NCBI RefSeq assembly: GCF_002770725.1 | Contig: NZ_NQVN01000013.1 | Location: 1-64,000 of the forward strand | Origin: Pleomorphomonas carboxyditropha | GTDB taxonomy: Bacteria > Pseudomonadota > Alphaproteobacteria > Rhizobiales > Pleomorphomonadaceae | DNA length: 64,000 nucleotides | Direction: 5' to 3' | Part shown: piece after piece, positions 1 through 8,164 of the stretch | Numbering within the stretch: the stretch's first letter is position 1 | How the letters are laid out: each line of letters starts with the position of its first letter | Notes under the pieces: model-generated | What the model was told of the DNA's origin: nothing | What the model saw: the letters and a program-made list of their open reading frames with translations, nothing else | Databases searched by the model: none | Program-made: the position numbers and the translations under genes

Positions 1-1
1 C

Positions 2-811
2 GACGTGTTCACCATGAGCCGCAAGAACGCCTTCATCGAGGCGGTCAAGGCCGATCCGGACGTCGAGGTCCGCTTCACCGACGCCAATCTCGACATCTCC
101 AAGCAGCTCGACCAGATCGACAACTTCATCACCCAGAAGGTCAACGCGATCATCGCCGTGCCGGTCGATTACGACGGCATCGTGCCGGGCATCGAGAAGG
201 CCAACGCGGCCGGCGTGCCGGTGATCACGCTGGGCATCGCCGCCGCCGGCGGCGAATACACCTTCGTCGGCTCGAAGAACTACGACGCCGGCAGGCTGCA
301 GGGCGAGTTCATGAAGGAGAAGCTGCCCAAGGACGCCAAGATCCTCTATCTCCAAGGCACGCCCGGCCTCTATCACTCGGTGGAACGCCTGCAGGGCTTC
401 ACCGACGCCTGCCTGAAGGAACGGCCCGACGTCACCCTGCTGGCCAGCCTGACCGGCAACTACGACCGTGCCGAGGGCATGAAGGTGACCGAGGACTGGA
501 TCCAGTCCTTCCCGCAGTTCGACGCCATCATCGCCGCCAACGACCAGATGGCGCTCGGCGCCCTCGAAGCGCTGAAGACCGCCGGCCGCCTCCAGGGCGT
601 GATGATCTCCGGCGTCGACGGCACCGCCGATGCGCTTGCCGCCATCAAGGCCGGCGAGATCGCGCAGACGATCTTCCAGAACGCCAAGGGCCAGGGCGCC
701 GCCACCTTCGAGGTGATCGAGGGCCTCAAGGCCGGCCAGCCGGCGCCCAAGGAGAAGCTCGTCGCCTTCGAGTCGATCACCGCCGACAACGTCGATCAGT
801 ACATGCAGTAA
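2..811 (+). CDS. Sugar ABC transporter periplasmic binding protein, 5' end missing
   Basis: This is a type-I periplasmic binding protein of the ribose/inositol family (RbsB/IbpA-like). It captures a sugar or cyclitol outside the inner membrane for an ABC importer. The frame is open from the window edge to the stop at 811, so the signal peptide and the first beta strands lie upstream. The visible part has the two-lobe pattern typical of the family: an aspartate-rich strand near residues 20-30, then IAANDQMALGALEALK and SGVDGTADALAAIKAGEIAQTIFQNAKGQG in the second lobe. It resembles the complete paralogue at 9348-10277, which has the same GxDxTADAL motif. It is followed by a strong hairpin and then by catabolic genes. 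The matching ATPase and permease are probably upstream of the window. The substrate is inferred only. Confidence 0.9.
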   Translation, partial: DVFTMSRKNAFIEAVKADPDVEVRFTDANLDISKQLDQIDNFITQKVNAIIAVPVDYDGIVPGIEKANAAGVPVITLGIAAAGGEYTFVGSKNYDAGRLQGEFMKEKLPKDAKILYLQGTPGLYHSVERLQGFTDACLKERPDVTLLASLTGNYDRAEGMKVTEDWIQSFPQFDAIIAANDQMALGALEALKTAGRLQGVMISGVDGTADALAAIKAGEIAQTIFQNAKGQGAATFEVIEGLKAGQPAPKEKLVAFESITADNVDQYMQ

Positions 812-818
812 CCGCCTT

Positions 819-851
819 GGGGCGACGCGGCAAACGAACCCGCGTCGCCCC
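819..851 (+). terminator. 12-bp GC hairpin behind binding-protein gene
   Basis: A perfect 12-bp stem (819-830 with 840-851) closes a 9-base loop eight bases after the binding-protein stop. There is no T-run after it, so it may protect the mRNA 3' end or attenuate readthrough rather than act as a full intrinsic terminator. Hairpins in this position often raise binding-protein expression over downstream genes. Confidence 0.6.
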
Positions 852-979
852 GCAAAAGATAGCCGCAGGCAAGCGCCGGTCCTCGAACGGGCCCCGGCGC
901 CCCGAGACGGCCGACCCCGCGGGCAAGCGAACTCAGACCTCCCGAGACCGGACGCGCCCGACAAGCCTGGAGACTCCCC

Positions 980-1924
980 ATGATGAAGATCAGCCTGGTT
1001 ACCAACATCTTTGCCCGCATGCCGTTCGACCAACTGACGGCGACGGCGGCGGGGCTCGGGATCGAGGCGCTCGAGCTGGGCACCGGCAACTGGTCCGCCA
1101 ACGATCACCTGAAACTGGATGCGCTGATCGACAGCGCCGCCGAGCGCGACAAGTACAAGGAGACGCTGAAGCGCCACGGCCTGGAGATCGCCGCCTTCAA
1201 CTGCTCGGGCAATCCGCTGAAGCCCGGCCCGGACGGCGAGGCGCACAAGGCGGTGATGGTGAAGACGCTGCGCCTTGCCGAGCTGTTCGACGTCAAGACC
1301 GTGGTCGGCATGTCCGGCTGCCCCGGCGGCGCCCCCGGGGACAGCACCGTCAACTGGATCACCCATCCGATCCTGCCCGAGCACCAGGAATCGCTCGACT
1401 GGCAGTGGGACGAGATGCTGATCCCCTTCTGGCAGGAGATGTCGAGGCTCGCCGAGAACCACGGCGTCGAGCGGCTGGCCATCGAGAACCTCGGCATGAA
1501 CCTCGTCTACAACGCCGATACGCTGCTGCGCCTCCGGGCGGCGGTCGGCCCGCGCGTCGGCATGAACCTCGATCCCAGCCATCAGATGTGGATGGGCGGC
1601 GATCCGATCGCCATGGCGCGCAAGCTCGGCGACGCCATCCTGCACGTCCACGCCAAGGACGTGCGCATCGAGCGCGTGCTGGCCGACGCCGACGGCCTGA
1701 TCGACACCCACTGGATCGCCGACGTGCCGAAGCGCCAGTGGAACTACGTCGCCCTCGGCCATGCGCACGACGTCGCCTGGTGGAAGGAATTCTTCTCGGT
1801 GCTCGTCTACCTCGGCTACGACGGCCCGGTCAGCCTGGAAATGGAAGACCTCAGCATGCCGCCGATCGTCGGCGTCAAGAAGTCGCTCGACGTGCTGCGG
1901 CAGGCGCTGCCGCGGGATCTTTGA
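980..1924 (+). CDS. Sugar phosphate isomerase/epimerase family TIM barrel (IolE/IolI type)
   Basis: A 314-residue AP endonuclease-2/xylose isomerase-like TIM barrel. Members isomerise, epimerise or dehydrate keto-sugars and inosose with a divalent metal held by Glu, Asp, His and Glu. The expected pattern is visible: ERLAIENLGMN with a ligand Glu, MNLDPSHQMWMGGD with Asp and His, ILHVHAKDVRIE with His, and VSLEMED with the last Glu near the C-terminus. Start: the first of two adjacent ATGs, with GGAG seven bases upstream. The next gene, an IolG-like dehydrogenase, follows after 26 bases, so the two are probably co-transcribed. It is not a close copy of the near-identical pair at 3367 and 8165. 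The exact reaction cannot be read from the sequence. Confidence 0.85.
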   Translation: MMKISLVTNIFARMPFDQLTATAAGLGIEALELGTGNWSANDHLKLDALIDSAAERDKYKETLKRHGLEIAAFNCSGNPLKPGPDGEAHKAVMVKTLRLAELFDVKTVVGMSGCPGGAPGDSTVNWITHPILPEHQESLDWQWDEMLIPFWQEMSRLAENHGVERLAIENLGMNLVYNADTLLRLRAAVGPRVGMNLDPSHQMWMGGDPIAMARKLGDAILHVHAKDVRIERVLADADGLIDTHWIADVPKRQWNYVALGHAHDVAWWKEFFSVLVYLGYDGPVSLEMEDLSMPPIVGVKKSLDVLRQALPRDL

Positions 1925-1950
1925 GACCAAGAGTAGAGGATTGAAAAGAA

Positions 1951-2967
1951 ATGACTCTCAAGATCGGTGTCATCGGAACCGGCGCCATCGGCCAGGACCA
2001 TATCCGTCGGCTCACCAACACGCTGACCGGCGCCGAGGTCGTCGCCGTCAACGACATCAACCTCGATGAGACCAAGGCCTTCGTCGCCCGGGAAAAGCTC
2101 GGCGCCAAGGTCTACGACAACGGCCAGGAGCTGATCCGGGCTTCCGATGTCGACGCGCTGGTCGTCACCTCCTGGGGGCCGTCGCACGCCGAGTTCGTGC
2201 TCGGCTCGATCGCCGCCGGCAAGCCGGTGTTCTGCGAGAAGCCGCTGGCCACCACGGCGAAGGACGCCCGCAGCATCGTCGATGCCGAGATCCGGCACGG
2301 CCGCAAGCTGGTGCAGGTCGGCTTCATGCGCCGCTACGACGCCGGCTATCGCATGCTGAAGGCCGCATTGCAGGCCGGCACCATCGGCGAGGCGCTGATG
2401 GTGCACTGCGCCCACCGCAATCCGTCGGTGCCCGACACCTATACCGGCGACATGGCGCTGACCGACTCCTTCGTGCACGAGATCGACGTGCTGCGCTGGC
2501 TGCTCGACGACGACTACGTGACGGCGCAGGTCGTCAACGGCCGCGACACCCGCCGGGCCGAGGGCGGCCTCCGCGATCCGCATTTCGTCCTGCTGGAAAC
2601 GCGCAAGGGCATCCGCATCGACGTCGAGATCTACGTCAACTGCCAGTACGGCTACGACATCCAGTGCCAGGTGGTGGGCGAGACCGGCATCGCCAACCTG
2701 CCGGAGCCGATGAGCCTGCTGCTGCGCAAGGACGCCAGCCTGTCGCAGGCCATCCTCACCGACTGGAAGCAGCGCTTCATCGCCTCCTACGATGTCGAGT
2801 TGCAGGAGTGGATCAACTCGACGCGCGACGGCGAGGTGCACGGCCCGACCTCCTGGGACGGCTATTTCGCCTCCGTCACCGCCGACGCCTGCGTCGAGGC
2901 CAAGCGGACGCGGGCCATCGTGCCGATCTCCATCGACGACACGCCAGCCTTCTACGCGCGGCGCTGA
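1951..2967 (+). CDS. Gfo/Idh/MocA oxidoreductase, inositol 2-dehydrogenase-like
   Basis: A 338-residue NAD(P)-dependent dehydrogenase of the Gfo/Idh/MocA family. The N-terminal Rossmann motif is [12 protein letters not shown]. The catalytic Lys is in FCEKPLATT, and the IolG-like [12 protein letters not shown] and [11 protein letters not shown] (Asp and His of the active site) are present. Known relatives oxidise myo-, scyllo- or chiro-inositol or glucosides to keto forms. The gene at 5826-6842 is the same length and clearly a paralogue, so two related polyols or two stereoisomers may be handled. It lies 26 bases after an isomerase gene. Cytoplasmic. Family call is firm, substrate is inference. 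Confidence 0.9.
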   Translation: MTLKIGVIGTGAIGQDHIRRLTNTLTGAEVVAVNDINLDETKAFVAREKLGAKVYDNGQELIRASDVDALVVTSWGPSHAEFVLGSIAAGKPVFCEKPLATTAKDARSIVDAEIRHGRKLVQVGFMRRYDAGYRMLKAALQAGTIGEALMVHCAHRNPSVPDTYTGDMALTDSFVHEIDVLRWLLDDDYVTAQVVNGRDTRRAEGGLRDPHFVLLETRKGIRIDVEIYVNCQYGYDIQCQVVGETGIANLPEPMSLLLRKDASLSQAILTDWKQRFIASYDVELQEWINSTRDGEVHGPTSWDGYFASVTADACVEAKRTRAIVPISIDDTPAFYARR

Positions 2968-2990
2968 GACATTGGGCCATTGTCGCCGCC

Positions 2991-3047
2991 TCCGGATGAA
3001 TCCGGAAGGCAAGCCAATTGCATGCATGCCGGGTTTGGCATGCATGC
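2991..3047 (+). terminator. Two palindromic hairpins after the first dehydrogenase
   Basis: A short TCCGGAT/ATCCGGA palindrome (2991-3006) is followed by a perfect 11-bp hairpin, GCATGCATGCC (3020-3030) with its complement (3037-3047) around a 6-base loop. It lies just after the dehydrogenase stop codon. No U-tract follows, so termination is not certain. It may be an mRNA-end hairpin or a protein site. Confidence 0.5.
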
Positions 3048-3225
3048 GACCCGACCGCGGCGGAGGGGGACGAATGCTCCAGCATCTCCCAGAGCATGCC
3101 CTTTGCCGCGGCACGCATCGGCACTCTCCTCGGGGCGAGCTCCCCCTTTACCCGTGCCCCGCCGATGCAACTCACCGGAGCCGCCGAAGTCCATCTCCCA
3201 CTGTGACCGAGGCGCTCCCGTGGAC

Positions 3226-3334
3226 CCGTGCCGGTGTTTCACGTGAGACCACTCGCAAGAGACGTGAAATCCGGCGTGGTTCGGCGGCCCGTTCGGAAGC
3301 CCGTTGTCCTGACGCTGTCTTCCGGCGGGTCGCC
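3226..3334 (+). repeat. 109-bp structured intergenic element, copy 1
   Basis: This segment matches 7932-8040 over 109 ungapped bases (12 differences, 89 percent) while the bases on both sides do not match. It holds two inverted repeats: TTTCACGT (3237-3244) with ACGTGAAA (3262-3269), and CGGAAG (3294-3299) with CTTCCG (3319-3324). It ends 32 bases before the epimerase start. It could be a dispersed rhizobial-type intergenic mosaic element or a leader RNA of the downstream gene. Confidence 0.7.
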
Positions 3335-3366
3335 TGTCTTTCTTTTCCGATGCCCAGGAGGAAACG

Positions 3367-4290
3367 ATGAAACTCGCGCTCGATCCCTACATGCACCGTC
3401 ACCTGTCGCTGCCGGAGATCTGCCGGCTGACCGCCGAACTCGGCTACGACGGCGTCGAGCTGTCGCCGCGCGCCGACTTCCTCGACTGGTGGGTGATGCC
3501 GCGCGCCACCCCCGAACGCCGCGCCGAGTTCAAGAAGGCGCTGAAGGACCACGGCCTCGAACTGATCACCCTGCAGCCGATGTATCGCTGGGCCAGCCCG
3601 GTCGAGGAAGAGCGCCAGATGGCGGTGCGCTACTGGAAGCGGGCCATCGAGGTGGCCGTCGACATGGGCTGCGACACCATGGTCTCCGAGTTCGGCCGCG
3701 GCACCTCGCCGGAACGCTCCAGGACGCTGCCGCTCGGCACCGATACCCGCGAGACCAAGGAAGCGGCCTGGTGGCGGTCGATCGAGGAGTTGACGCCGAT
3801 CTTCGAGAAGGAAGGCGTCATCCTGTCGGTCGAGCCGCATCCGGAGGACTGGGTGGAGACCTTCCATCCGGCCTTCGACATCATCCGCATGGTCGGCTCG
3901 AAGAACGTCAGGATGAGCTACATCGCGCCGCACACCTTCTACTATTGCAGCGGCGACGCCAGCAAGATGGCGACGACGCTCAGGGAGGCGGCGCCCATTC
4001 TGCACCACGTTCGGGTGGCCGACACGTTCAATCCCTTCGTGTCGTCGGGCAACCGCTACATCGCCAACCCGCCGGATGCGTCGATCCGGGTGCACCAGCA
4101 CCTCGACATCGGCCAGGGCGAGATCGACTGGGAGACGTTCTTCAAGACGCTCGGCGAGGTGAAGTTCGACGGCATCTATTCGTCCTGCGTGTTCGCCTGG
4201 GAGGATAGGGCCGAGGAATCGTCGCGCTTCATGTGCAAGGAAATCAGACGGTACGTCGAGAAATACGCCAGGGCCGGCGCCGCCGCGTGA
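3367..4290 (+). CDS. Sugar phosphate isomerase/epimerase TIM barrel, copy 1
   Basis: A 307-residue xylose isomerase-like TIM barrel. The metal-site pattern is present: VILSVEPHPEDW with Glu, the region HPAFDIIRMVGSKNVRMSYIAPH in the Asp/His position, LHHVRVADTF with His, and GIYSSCVFAWEDR. The start is well supported by AGGAGG a few bases upstream. The protein is almost identical to the product of 8165-9076; the few differences include L-E versus L-S near residue 60 and a different C-terminal tail. It is the last gene on this strand before the convergent LacI-type repressor. Probable role: interconversion of a keto-cyclitol or keto-sugar made by the neighbouring dehydrogenase. The reaction is not proven. 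Confidence 0.85.
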   Translation: MKLALDPYMHRHLSLPEICRLTAELGYDGVELSPRADFLDWWVMPRATPERRAEFKKALKDHGLELITLQPMYRWASPVEEERQMAVRYWKRAIEVAVDMGCDTMVSEFGRGTSPERSRTLPLGTDTRETKEAAWWRSIEELTPIFEKEGVILSVEPHPEDWVETFHPAFDIIRMVGSKNVRMSYIAPHTFYYCSGDASKMATTLREAAPILHHVRVADTFNPFVSSGNRYIANPPDASIRVHQHLDIGQGEIDWETFFKTLGEVKFDGIYSSCVFAWEDRAEESSRFMCKEIRRYVEKYARAGAAA

Positions 4291-4382
4291 GGGAGCATCG
4301 CCTGGGAGACGAGCGGCGGGGTCGGCTGTTTGCCGGTCCCGCGGTCTCTTTCACATTCCATCGGCGCTGCCGGTAGCAGCAG

Positions 4383-5435
4383 CTATTTGATGTAGGCGCC
4401 TTCGGCGAAATTCTCGGAAAAATAGACCCGGAACTCGCACCCCTGTTCGCCGGGGGCCGGTCGTTCGTCCTCGGTGTCCGCCGAGCGGACGAGATAGCGG
4501 AGCGCCGAAATGGCCTGCATGTCGGGGTCCTGGTCGATGACCATGGTCAGCGTGCCGGACTTCAGGTACTGCCGGTGATCGTCGGACAATTCGTGGGTGA
4601 TCCAGACGACCTCGTGGCCCGGGTCGTACTCGTTCAACGCCTTGACGATGCCGGCCGAGCCGGCGCCGCTGTTGTAGAGGCCGGCGAGGCCCGTCGTCCT
4701 GAGGGCGGAGGTGACCGCTTCGTAGCAGCGGGTGTCGTCGTCGTGGGTTTCCTGCGACGTCCTGTCGCAGGTGAGGTGCTGGAACGACGCCGTGAGGACG
4801 TCGCGGCAGCCCGCCGTGCGGTCGAAATGCGCCTTCCAGATGTCGCGATTGCTGAGAAACATCACGCGGCCCGGCTTGCGGGCGAAGCGGCCCAGGATGA
4901 GGCCGGCGGTGCGGCCGGCGCGGTAGTTGTCGATGCCGACATAGGCCAGGCCGTCGGCACCGACCACGTTGACCACCGCCACCACCGCTTCCCCGCGGCC
5001 GATGACCTCGCGCAGCGCCTGCCGGATCGGCAGCGTATCCGGGGCGGCGACGACGAGGCCCTGACGCGGATAGCCCGGCTCCAGCATCGCCCGGGTCAAC
5101 AGGTCCTCCCTGTCCTCGCGGACGATGCGGCGGTGAATGACGAAACGCTTGTCAAGAAAGCGCGCCGATTCCTCGAAGGACTTGCGCAGCCGCTGAAAGA
5201 AGGGCGTGCGGTCGTCGGGCAGCAGCAGGTCGAAATGGATGAGCTTGTGGGTCCGGCTGGGCAATATCCGGGGCACGCCGAGCTTGGAGGCGGCGGCGAT
5301 CACCTTGGCGCGCGCCTTGTCGGAGACGCTGCCGCGCTCGTTGAGGACGCGGTCGACCGTCGACGGGCTGACGCCGGCTTCCGCGGCGATTTCCAGGAAG
5401 CGGGGCGTACGTTTGCGGCGCGGCGCGTCGGCCAT
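4383..5435 (-). CDS. LacI-family transcriptional repressor
   Basis: A 350-residue LacI/GalR regulator. The N-terminal helix-turn-helix reads FLEIAAEAGVSPSTVDRVLNERGSVSDKARAKV, the classical LacI layout (residues about 13-45), followed by a periplasmic-binding-protein-like ligand domain with YVGIDNYRAGRTAG and GLYNSGAGSAGIV. Relatives in rhizobia repress sugar or polyol ABC and catabolic genes and are released by the sugar or an intermediate. The gene converges with the epimerase at 3367-4290 and diverges from the second dehydrogenase operon. Two palindromes (5457-5488) directly upstream of its start suggest autoregulation and perhaps control of the divergent operon at 5826. Confidence 0.9.
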   Translation of the reverse strand: MADAPRRKRTPRFLEIAAEAGVSPSTVDRVLNERGSVSDKARAKVIAAASKLGVPRILPSRTHKLIHFDLLLPDDRTPFFQRLRKSFEESARFLDKRFVIHRRIVREDREDLLTRAMLEPGYPRQGLVVAAPDTLPIRQALREVIGRGEAVVAVVNVVGADGLAYVGIDNYRAGRTAGLILGRFARKPGRVMFLSNRDIWKAHFDRTAGCRDVLTASFQHLTCDRTSQETHDDDTRCYEAVTSALRTTGLAGLYNSGAGSAGIVKALNEYDPGHEVVWITHELSDDHRQYLKSGTLTMVIDQDPDMQAISALRYLVRSADTEDERPAPGEQGCEFRVYFSENFAEGAYIK

Positions 5436-5456
5436 GGAGCGGAATCCTCAAGTTTT

Positions 5457-5488
5457 TCGACTTTAGTCGATTGACGATAATTCGTCAA
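5457..5488. promoter_or_regulatory. Paired palindromes, candidate LacI operators
   Basis: Two palindromes sit side by side 22 bases upstream of the LacI-type start: TCGACT-TT-AGTCGA (5457-5470) and TTGACGA-TAAT-TCGTCAA (5471-5488). LacI proteins bind such inverted repeats, and the position overlaps the likely repressor promoter. Assignment to this regulator is inference from position. Confidence 0.55.
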
Positions 5489-5694
5489 AAGCCAGCTCGG
5501 TCAAGCCCGGCCTGTCGGGTTAGCTTTCCCGTCGAGGAGAGGGAGCTATCTCGAAATAACCAATGATCACCCGCAGCTTCTTTGCAAGCCGGCGTGGTCG
5601 TTTTTGGCCGAAGACGGGTTTTGCTCGGCTTTACGGGTGGGATTGTTGTGATTTGAGACAGCTTTTCCCGTGCGCACGACCGTGCCCGGGACAG

Positions 5695-5795
5695 TTCCGG
5701 ACCGTTGGACGCGGTCCGGAAGGCAACAATTATTGGCTATCGCCAGCCAGATGGACGGGACCGTCAGTATTTCGATGACGTCCGGCTTTCCGGAC
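5695..5795 (+). other. Leader of second dehydrogenase operon with two hairpins
   Basis: The 390-base gap between the divergent repressor and dehydrogenase carries two perfect hairpins: TTCCGGACC (5695-5703) with GGTCCGGAA (5713-5721), and GTCCGG (5780-5785) with CCGGAC (5790-5795) around CTTT. The second ends 30 bases before the ATG at 5826, upstream of AAGGTGGA. They could be mRNA leader structures or further regulator sites. No terminator T-run is present. Confidence 0.45.
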
Positions 5796-5825
5796 TTCTG
5801 GGACTTGAGACAAGGTGGATTTGAC

Positions 5826-6842
5826 ATGACGCTGAAAGTTGGCGTGATCGGTACCGGGGCTATCGGTCAGGAACACATCAATCGCCTCAACAACAAGCTG
5901 GCGGGCGCGCAGGTCGTCGCCGCGAGCGACATCGACGCCGCCGCCGCCAGGGCCGCCGTCGCCAAGCTCGCCCCCGGCGCCAAGGTGCATGCCGACGGCC
6001 GGGCGGTCATCGCCGATCCGAACGTCGATGCCGTGGTGGTCACCTCGTGGGGGCCGACGCACGAGGAGTTCGTGCTCGCCGCCATCGCCGCCGGCAAGCC
6101 GGTGTTCTGCGAGAAGCCGCTGGCGACGACGGCCGACGCCTGCCTGAAGATCGTCAACGCCGAGATCGCCGCCGGCCGGCACCTGGTGCAGGTGGGCTTC
6201 ATGCGCCGCTACGACAGCGGCTATCGCGCCCTCAAGAAGGCGATCGACGACGGTGCGATCGGCGCGCCGCTGATGGTCCACTGCGCGCACCGCAACCCGT
6301 CGGTGCCCGAGGCCTACGTCAGCTCCATGGCGATCGTCGACACGTTCATCCACGAGATCGACGTCCTGCGCTGGCTGATCGGCGACGACTACGCCTCCGC
6401 CCAGGTGATCGTGCCGCGCAACACCCGCCTGACGCATTCCAAGCTCGACGACCCGATCATCGTCATGCTGGCCACCAAGGGCGGCATCCGCATCGACGGC
6501 GAGGTCTTCGTCAATTGCCAGTACGGCTACGACATCCGCTGCCAGGTCGTCGGCGAGGACGGCGTCGCCGACCTGCCCGAACCGCAGAGCGTGCCGCTGC
6601 GCCGCGAAGGCAGGTTCAGCACCGCCATCCTGCAGGACTGGAAGCTCCGCTTCATCGATTCCTACGACGTGGAGCTGCAGGACTGGATCGACGCGACCAA
6701 GCTCGGCAAGGTCGACGGCCCCAACGCCTGGGACGGCTATTTCGCCGCGGTGACCGCCGACGCCTGCCTCGAAGCGCAGCGCACCGGCGCGGTCGTTCCG
6801 ATCGTCACCACCCCTCGGCCGGTTTTCTACGACAAGGGCTGA
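5826..6842 (+). CDS. Gfo/Idh/MocA oxidoreductase, inositol 2-dehydrogenase-like, paralogue
   Basis: A 338-residue dehydrogenase of the Gfo/Idh/MocA family, the same length as 1951-2967 and similar throughout. It carries [16 protein letters not shown] (nucleotide binding), FCEKPLATT (catalytic Lys), [12 protein letters not shown] and [11 protein letters not shown]. The frame is open further upstream to 5670, but the ATG at 5826 with AAGGTGGA before it gives a protein matching its paralogue, so I use that start. It begins an operon with the TIM barrel at 6889. Likely NAD-dependent oxidation of a cyclitol or sugar. The pair suggests two isomeric substrates. Confidence 0.9.
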   Translation: MTLKVGVIGTGAIGQEHINRLNNKLAGAQVVAASDIDAAAARAAVAKLAPGAKVHADGRAVIADPNVDAVVVTSWGPTHEEFVLAAIAAGKPVFCEKPLATTADACLKIVNAEIAAGRHLVQVGFMRRYDSGYRALKKAIDDGAIGAPLMVHCAHRNPSVPEAYVSSMAIVDTFIHEIDVLRWLIGDDYASAQVIVPRNTRLTHSKLDDPIIVMLATKGGIRIDGEVFVNCQYGYDIRCQVVGEDGVADLPEPQSVPLRREGRFSTAILQDWKLRFIDSYDVELQDWIDATKLGKVDGPNAWDGYFAAVTADACLEAQRTGAVVPIVTTPRPVFYDKG

Positions 6843-6888
6843 CCGCCGGCCATCGGTACCCACCAAGCAAATGCTGGGAGGACAGGAC

Positions 6889-7716
6889 ATGTCCAGCAAG
6901 ACAATCAAATTCGGCTTCAACCACATGGTCAGCCCGTCGCTGACGCCGGGCGCCCTGCTGACCACGGCGGTCAAGGTCGGCGCCGTCGCCGTCGAGCTGC
7001 GCAACGACGTCGGCGACAACAGCGTGAAGGATGTCGACGCCGCCCGCGACATCGGCGCCAAGGCGGCCGACCTCGGCCTGAGCATTCGCAGCATCAACGC
7101 GCTCTATCCCTTCAACGTCTGGAACGACGAGCGGGCCCGGCAGGCCGAGGCGCTGGCCAAGCTCGCCAGGGCGTCGCGGGCCGAGGGGCTGGTGGTCTGC
7201 CCGCTCAACGAGGGCAAGCTGCTGGAGGACACGCCGGAGAAGGCGGCGGGCCTGCGCGCCGCGCTGACGGCGCTCCGCGACATCCTCGGCGAATACGGCA
7301 TCAAGGGGTTCGTCGAGCCGCTCGGCTTCCCGGTTTCGTCGCTGCGCTTCAAGCGCGAGGCCCTGGCCGCCATCGACGCCATCGGCGCCGCCGACACCTT
7401 CTCGCTGGTGCACGACACGTTCCATCACGCCGGGGCCGGCGAGAAGGAGATCTTCGCCAAGCGGACGGGGCTTGTCCACATCTCCGGCCTCGAGGATCCG
7501 TCGATCGGCTTCGACGACATGCTCGACGGCCACCGCGTGCTCGTCGGCCCCAAGGACCGGCTCGGCAACATCGAGCAACTGCAGGTGCTCCTCGACGACG
7601 GCTACGACGGCATCGTCTCCTTCGAGCCGTTCGCCAAGGAGGTCCACGACAGTCCCGATCCCATCGGGGCGATCCGGAGAAGCATGGACTATGTACGCCA
7701 GCAACTCGGCGTCTAG
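6889..7716 (+). CDS. TIM-barrel isomerase/epimerase family protein
   Basis: A 275-residue AP endonuclease-2-like TIM barrel, more distant from the other three in this region. Visible landmarks are GFNHMVSPSL at the N-terminus, FVEPLGFPVSS (metal Glu), SLVHDTFHHAGAGE (His/Asp region), LVHISGLEDPS and IVSFEPFAKEVHDS (final Glu). An upstream in-frame ATG at 6871 lacks a ribosome site, while GGGAGG lies seven bases before the ATG at 6889. It follows the dehydrogenase by 46 bases. It resembles the IolE/inosose dehydratase or IolI/epimerase side of cyclitol pathways, without proof of the reaction. Confidence 0.8.
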   Translation: MSSKTIKFGFNHMVSPSLTPGALLTTAVKVGAVAVELRNDVGDNSVKDVDAARDIGAKAADLGLSIRSINALYPFNVWNDERARQAEALAKLARASRAEGLVVCPLNEGKLLEDTPEKAAGLRAALTALRDILGEYGIKGFVEPLGFPVSSLRFKREALAAIDAIGAADTFSLVHDTFHHAGAGEKEIFAKRTGLVHISGLEDPSIGFDDMLDGHRVLVGPKDRLGNIEQLQVLLDDGYDGIVSFEPFAKEVHDSPDPIGAIRRSMDYVRQQLGV

Positions 7717-7931
7717 GCCGGCCCTCGCCCGCCCTGCCGAAACGGCGGGGCGGCACGGGGTGGTCAACATCTTCACGACGGCCGGTATTTATCTCCCACG
7801 GTACTATGGGCCGTCGTGTCGCGCGTCGGTGAGGGCTGCCGCTCCCCAATTTCACGGCGCCCCTCGCCGACGCAATCGCGCCCGAACGTCCGGTCACCTC
7901 CTCACTCCCATCGACCGCGTCAGGGCGTGCA

Positions 7932-8040
7932 CCGTGCCGGCATTTCGCGTGCGACCACTCGCAAGAGGCGCGAAATCCGGCGTGGTCCGGCGGCCCGTTC
8001 GGAAGTCCGTTCTCCTGATGCTGCCTTCCGGCGGGCCGCC
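7932..8040 (+). repeat. 109-bp structured intergenic element, copy 2
   Basis: This is the second copy of the element at 3226-3334. The first stem keeps its pairing although the bases changed: TTTCGCGT (7943-7950) pairs with GCGCGAAA (7968-7975), where copy 1 has an A-T pair in place of this G-C pair. The second stem is CGGAAG (8000-8005) with CTTCCG (8025-8030). The rest of the 448-base gap (7717-8164) shows no gene I can support. Confidence 0.7.
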
Positions 8041-8164
8041 ATCTCCCATCGGCATGTCCCGGGCATCGGCTCGCTTGCCGGCGACGATCGGCCGGCGGCA
8101 GCAGGGCCCGCATGTTCCGCCGGCCCGGGCGGCCCTGAGCACATAGCAAAACAGGATGAAGTCC

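Noticed and set aside
817-1944. 375-codon frame overlapping the isomerase
   Set aside because: Shadow of the gene at 980-1924 in another frame, arginine- and proline-rich without motifs.
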